This document shows positions 62,861 to 64,000 of a DNA stretch of 64,000 nt, piece by piece. This DNA comes from Pogonophryne albipinna (lineage: Eukaryota; Chordata; Actinopteri; Perciformes; Artedidraconidae). The DNA lies in NCBI GenBank assembly GCA_028583405.1, contig CM053251.1, positions 12,535,495 through 12,599,494 of the forward strand. Reading direction: 5' to 3'. The notes below the pieces were generated by a model. It saw only the letters and a program-made list of their open reading frames with translations. It did not search any database and was not told the DNA's origin. Position 1 is the first letter of the stretch. Each line of letters opens with the position of its first letter. The position numbers and the translations under genes are program-made.

Positions 62861-64000
62861 TTTTACTATTTATCAATCTCTTGTTCTCAGTGTTTGGAAT
62901 GCAAGCAACTTTTTCAGAGGATTTAAGAGGTCCGGCTGTCTCATGTACAAGAAGGTGAGCAATATATTTTGACGCTCCGTGATTAACTGCGTCAATCAGA
63001 AAACAGCGGATCATAGTATTCTAACTTACTTGTGGTGAAGTCATTATTATATTTAAACCTATGATTTAAACTTATCTTGTCACAAAGTTGATGTAAGAAA
63101 ACAATGTTTTAAACTGACAAAAGTATATGTGGGGATCATGCTTCACAAGATACCACAAACAGACAAAAATATTTGCCTTAATTTTGAGCCTCTGCTGAGC
63201 TGCAGCGCTCTAAAGTGCAGCCTTGAAGGAGTGCTGCTGCCTTAGTTCTTTGTGTTCGGTTTGAAGGCTATTTCCGTAAACTCCCACTCCTCTGCTCCCG
63301 CACCGTCTCAGTGTCTCTCGCTGTGTCATCTCTTTGTCTGACACTCACTCACTCACTCGCTTAATTAATTGACAGTAGTTTGATTTGATATGCTGCCCTT
63401 GATAGCTATCTCGTTATTTCAGTGTAGAAACAAATCTCTCAAACAAAACTATACCTTCCTTAGTAATCTGACAGAATGGACCGTGCAATATTTACTGGTA
63501 TGTAAATAAGGATACAGTATGCTCTGATTTATACTTACATTCGACTGATCGCCCAACTAACCAAATATTTCTAACACATAAATAATACCGATGATGTCAT
63601 ATTCCTGAAACAGAAAATGTACAACTTTGAGTCAACATTAAAACAGAAAAATGTGGCGTTTGAAAGGCACTACAATGTTATTTCCCAGGTTGTAAGAAAA
63701 TACGCTGTCAGGTGGCTACTGCAGCATTTTGCAAACTTGGCCTGTACTACATTATTAATTGTCTCTATCTTTGGTACATCAACATGCCTTCAGTATCCCT
63801 TTAATATTTGAGTTTGCCCAACTTGTAAATATCAGTTTCCCCCCAGAGTAGTCTCCAGTTTTTTCCAAAGAAATTAAAGAATTTCATGTGGTTGGTCTAT
63901 GAATGAACCTTGCTACAACACTTCCTGTGAATTCTCCTAAAAAACTAGTGTAGTATACCTGGGGAGGTTTTGTATTGGGTTGTTTTAAGTTTAAAACATC
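62861..64000 (+). other. cacna1e: cacna1e intron 3, continued to the window edge
   Basis: AT-rich, with no exon of domain I S3-S4 seen, so the intron exceeds 12.6 kb including the LTR element. Confidence 0.65.

Noticed and set aside
62830..63010. Possible cacna1e exon 4 near 62.9 kb, from an exon-like TTCTCAG acceptor
   Set aside because: None of the frames gives the expected ILATAG...LRTLRAVRVLRP sequence.

Overview
The window is vertebrate nuclear DNA, almost certainly from a ray-finned (teleost) fish. Its coding exons are short and bounded by GT/AG, or in one case AT/AC, introns. It is rich in CA/GT microsatellites, carries fish-type transposons and LINE tails, and its recognisable proteins are vertebrate. 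Nothing bacterial or viral is present as a functional unit. All host genes read on the + strand.

Layout. (1) 0.6-5.4 kb: last part of a coiled-coil gene, probably ccdc178. Two exons join in phase, with a possible terminal exon at 5.0 kb. (2) 5.4-14.5 kb: a gene-poor stretch with AT-rich blocks that look like conserved non-coding DNA. (3) 14.5-29.1 kb: the complete klhl14 (printor) gene. It has one 5'UTR exon, eight coding exons giving 605 residues with every junction in phase, a 3'UTR and a poly(A) signal. (4) 29.1-37.5 kb: transposon-rich intergenic DNA. It is dominated by a 5.8-kb element with about 0.45-0.5 kb terminal inverted repeats and a 7-bp target duplication, into which two hAT-type elements have inserted. 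(5) 38.8-41.2 kb: a TATA promoter, a small first exon and one coding exon of a serine-rich protein I do not recognise. (6) 46.0-64.0 kb: 5' end of a voltage-gated calcium channel alpha-1 gene, best matched to cacna1e. It has three coding exons (N-terminus to the start of IS3); intron 1 is a U12-type AT-AC intron, and the gene runs off the right edge. (7) 58.8-62.8 kb, inside cacna1e intron 3 and antisense to it: a young LTR retrotransposon. Its LTRs are almost identical and it has a 5-bp target duplication, but no reverse transcriptase. Its interior is one long repeat-built reading frame broken by two TGA codons, and it shows a Tf1/sushi-like self-priming arrangement.

Gene order. ccdc178 followed by klhl14 in the same orientation matches the human 18q12 order as I remember it. 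In human, cacna1e lies elsewhere (1q25), so the window joins two human synteny blocks. The genes do not form a pathway: klhl14 is a BTB-Kelch adaptor, cacna1e a neuronal R-type calcium channel subunit, and ccdc178 an uncharacterised coiled-coil protein.

Most worth a second look: the non-autonomous LTR element with its frame-preserving tandem arrays; the long-TIR element; a perfect 162-bp palindrome at 56.4 kb; the AT-AC intron; the unrecognised gene at 38.8-41.2 kb; and facing GT/CA microsatellites at 44.2-44.7 kb.
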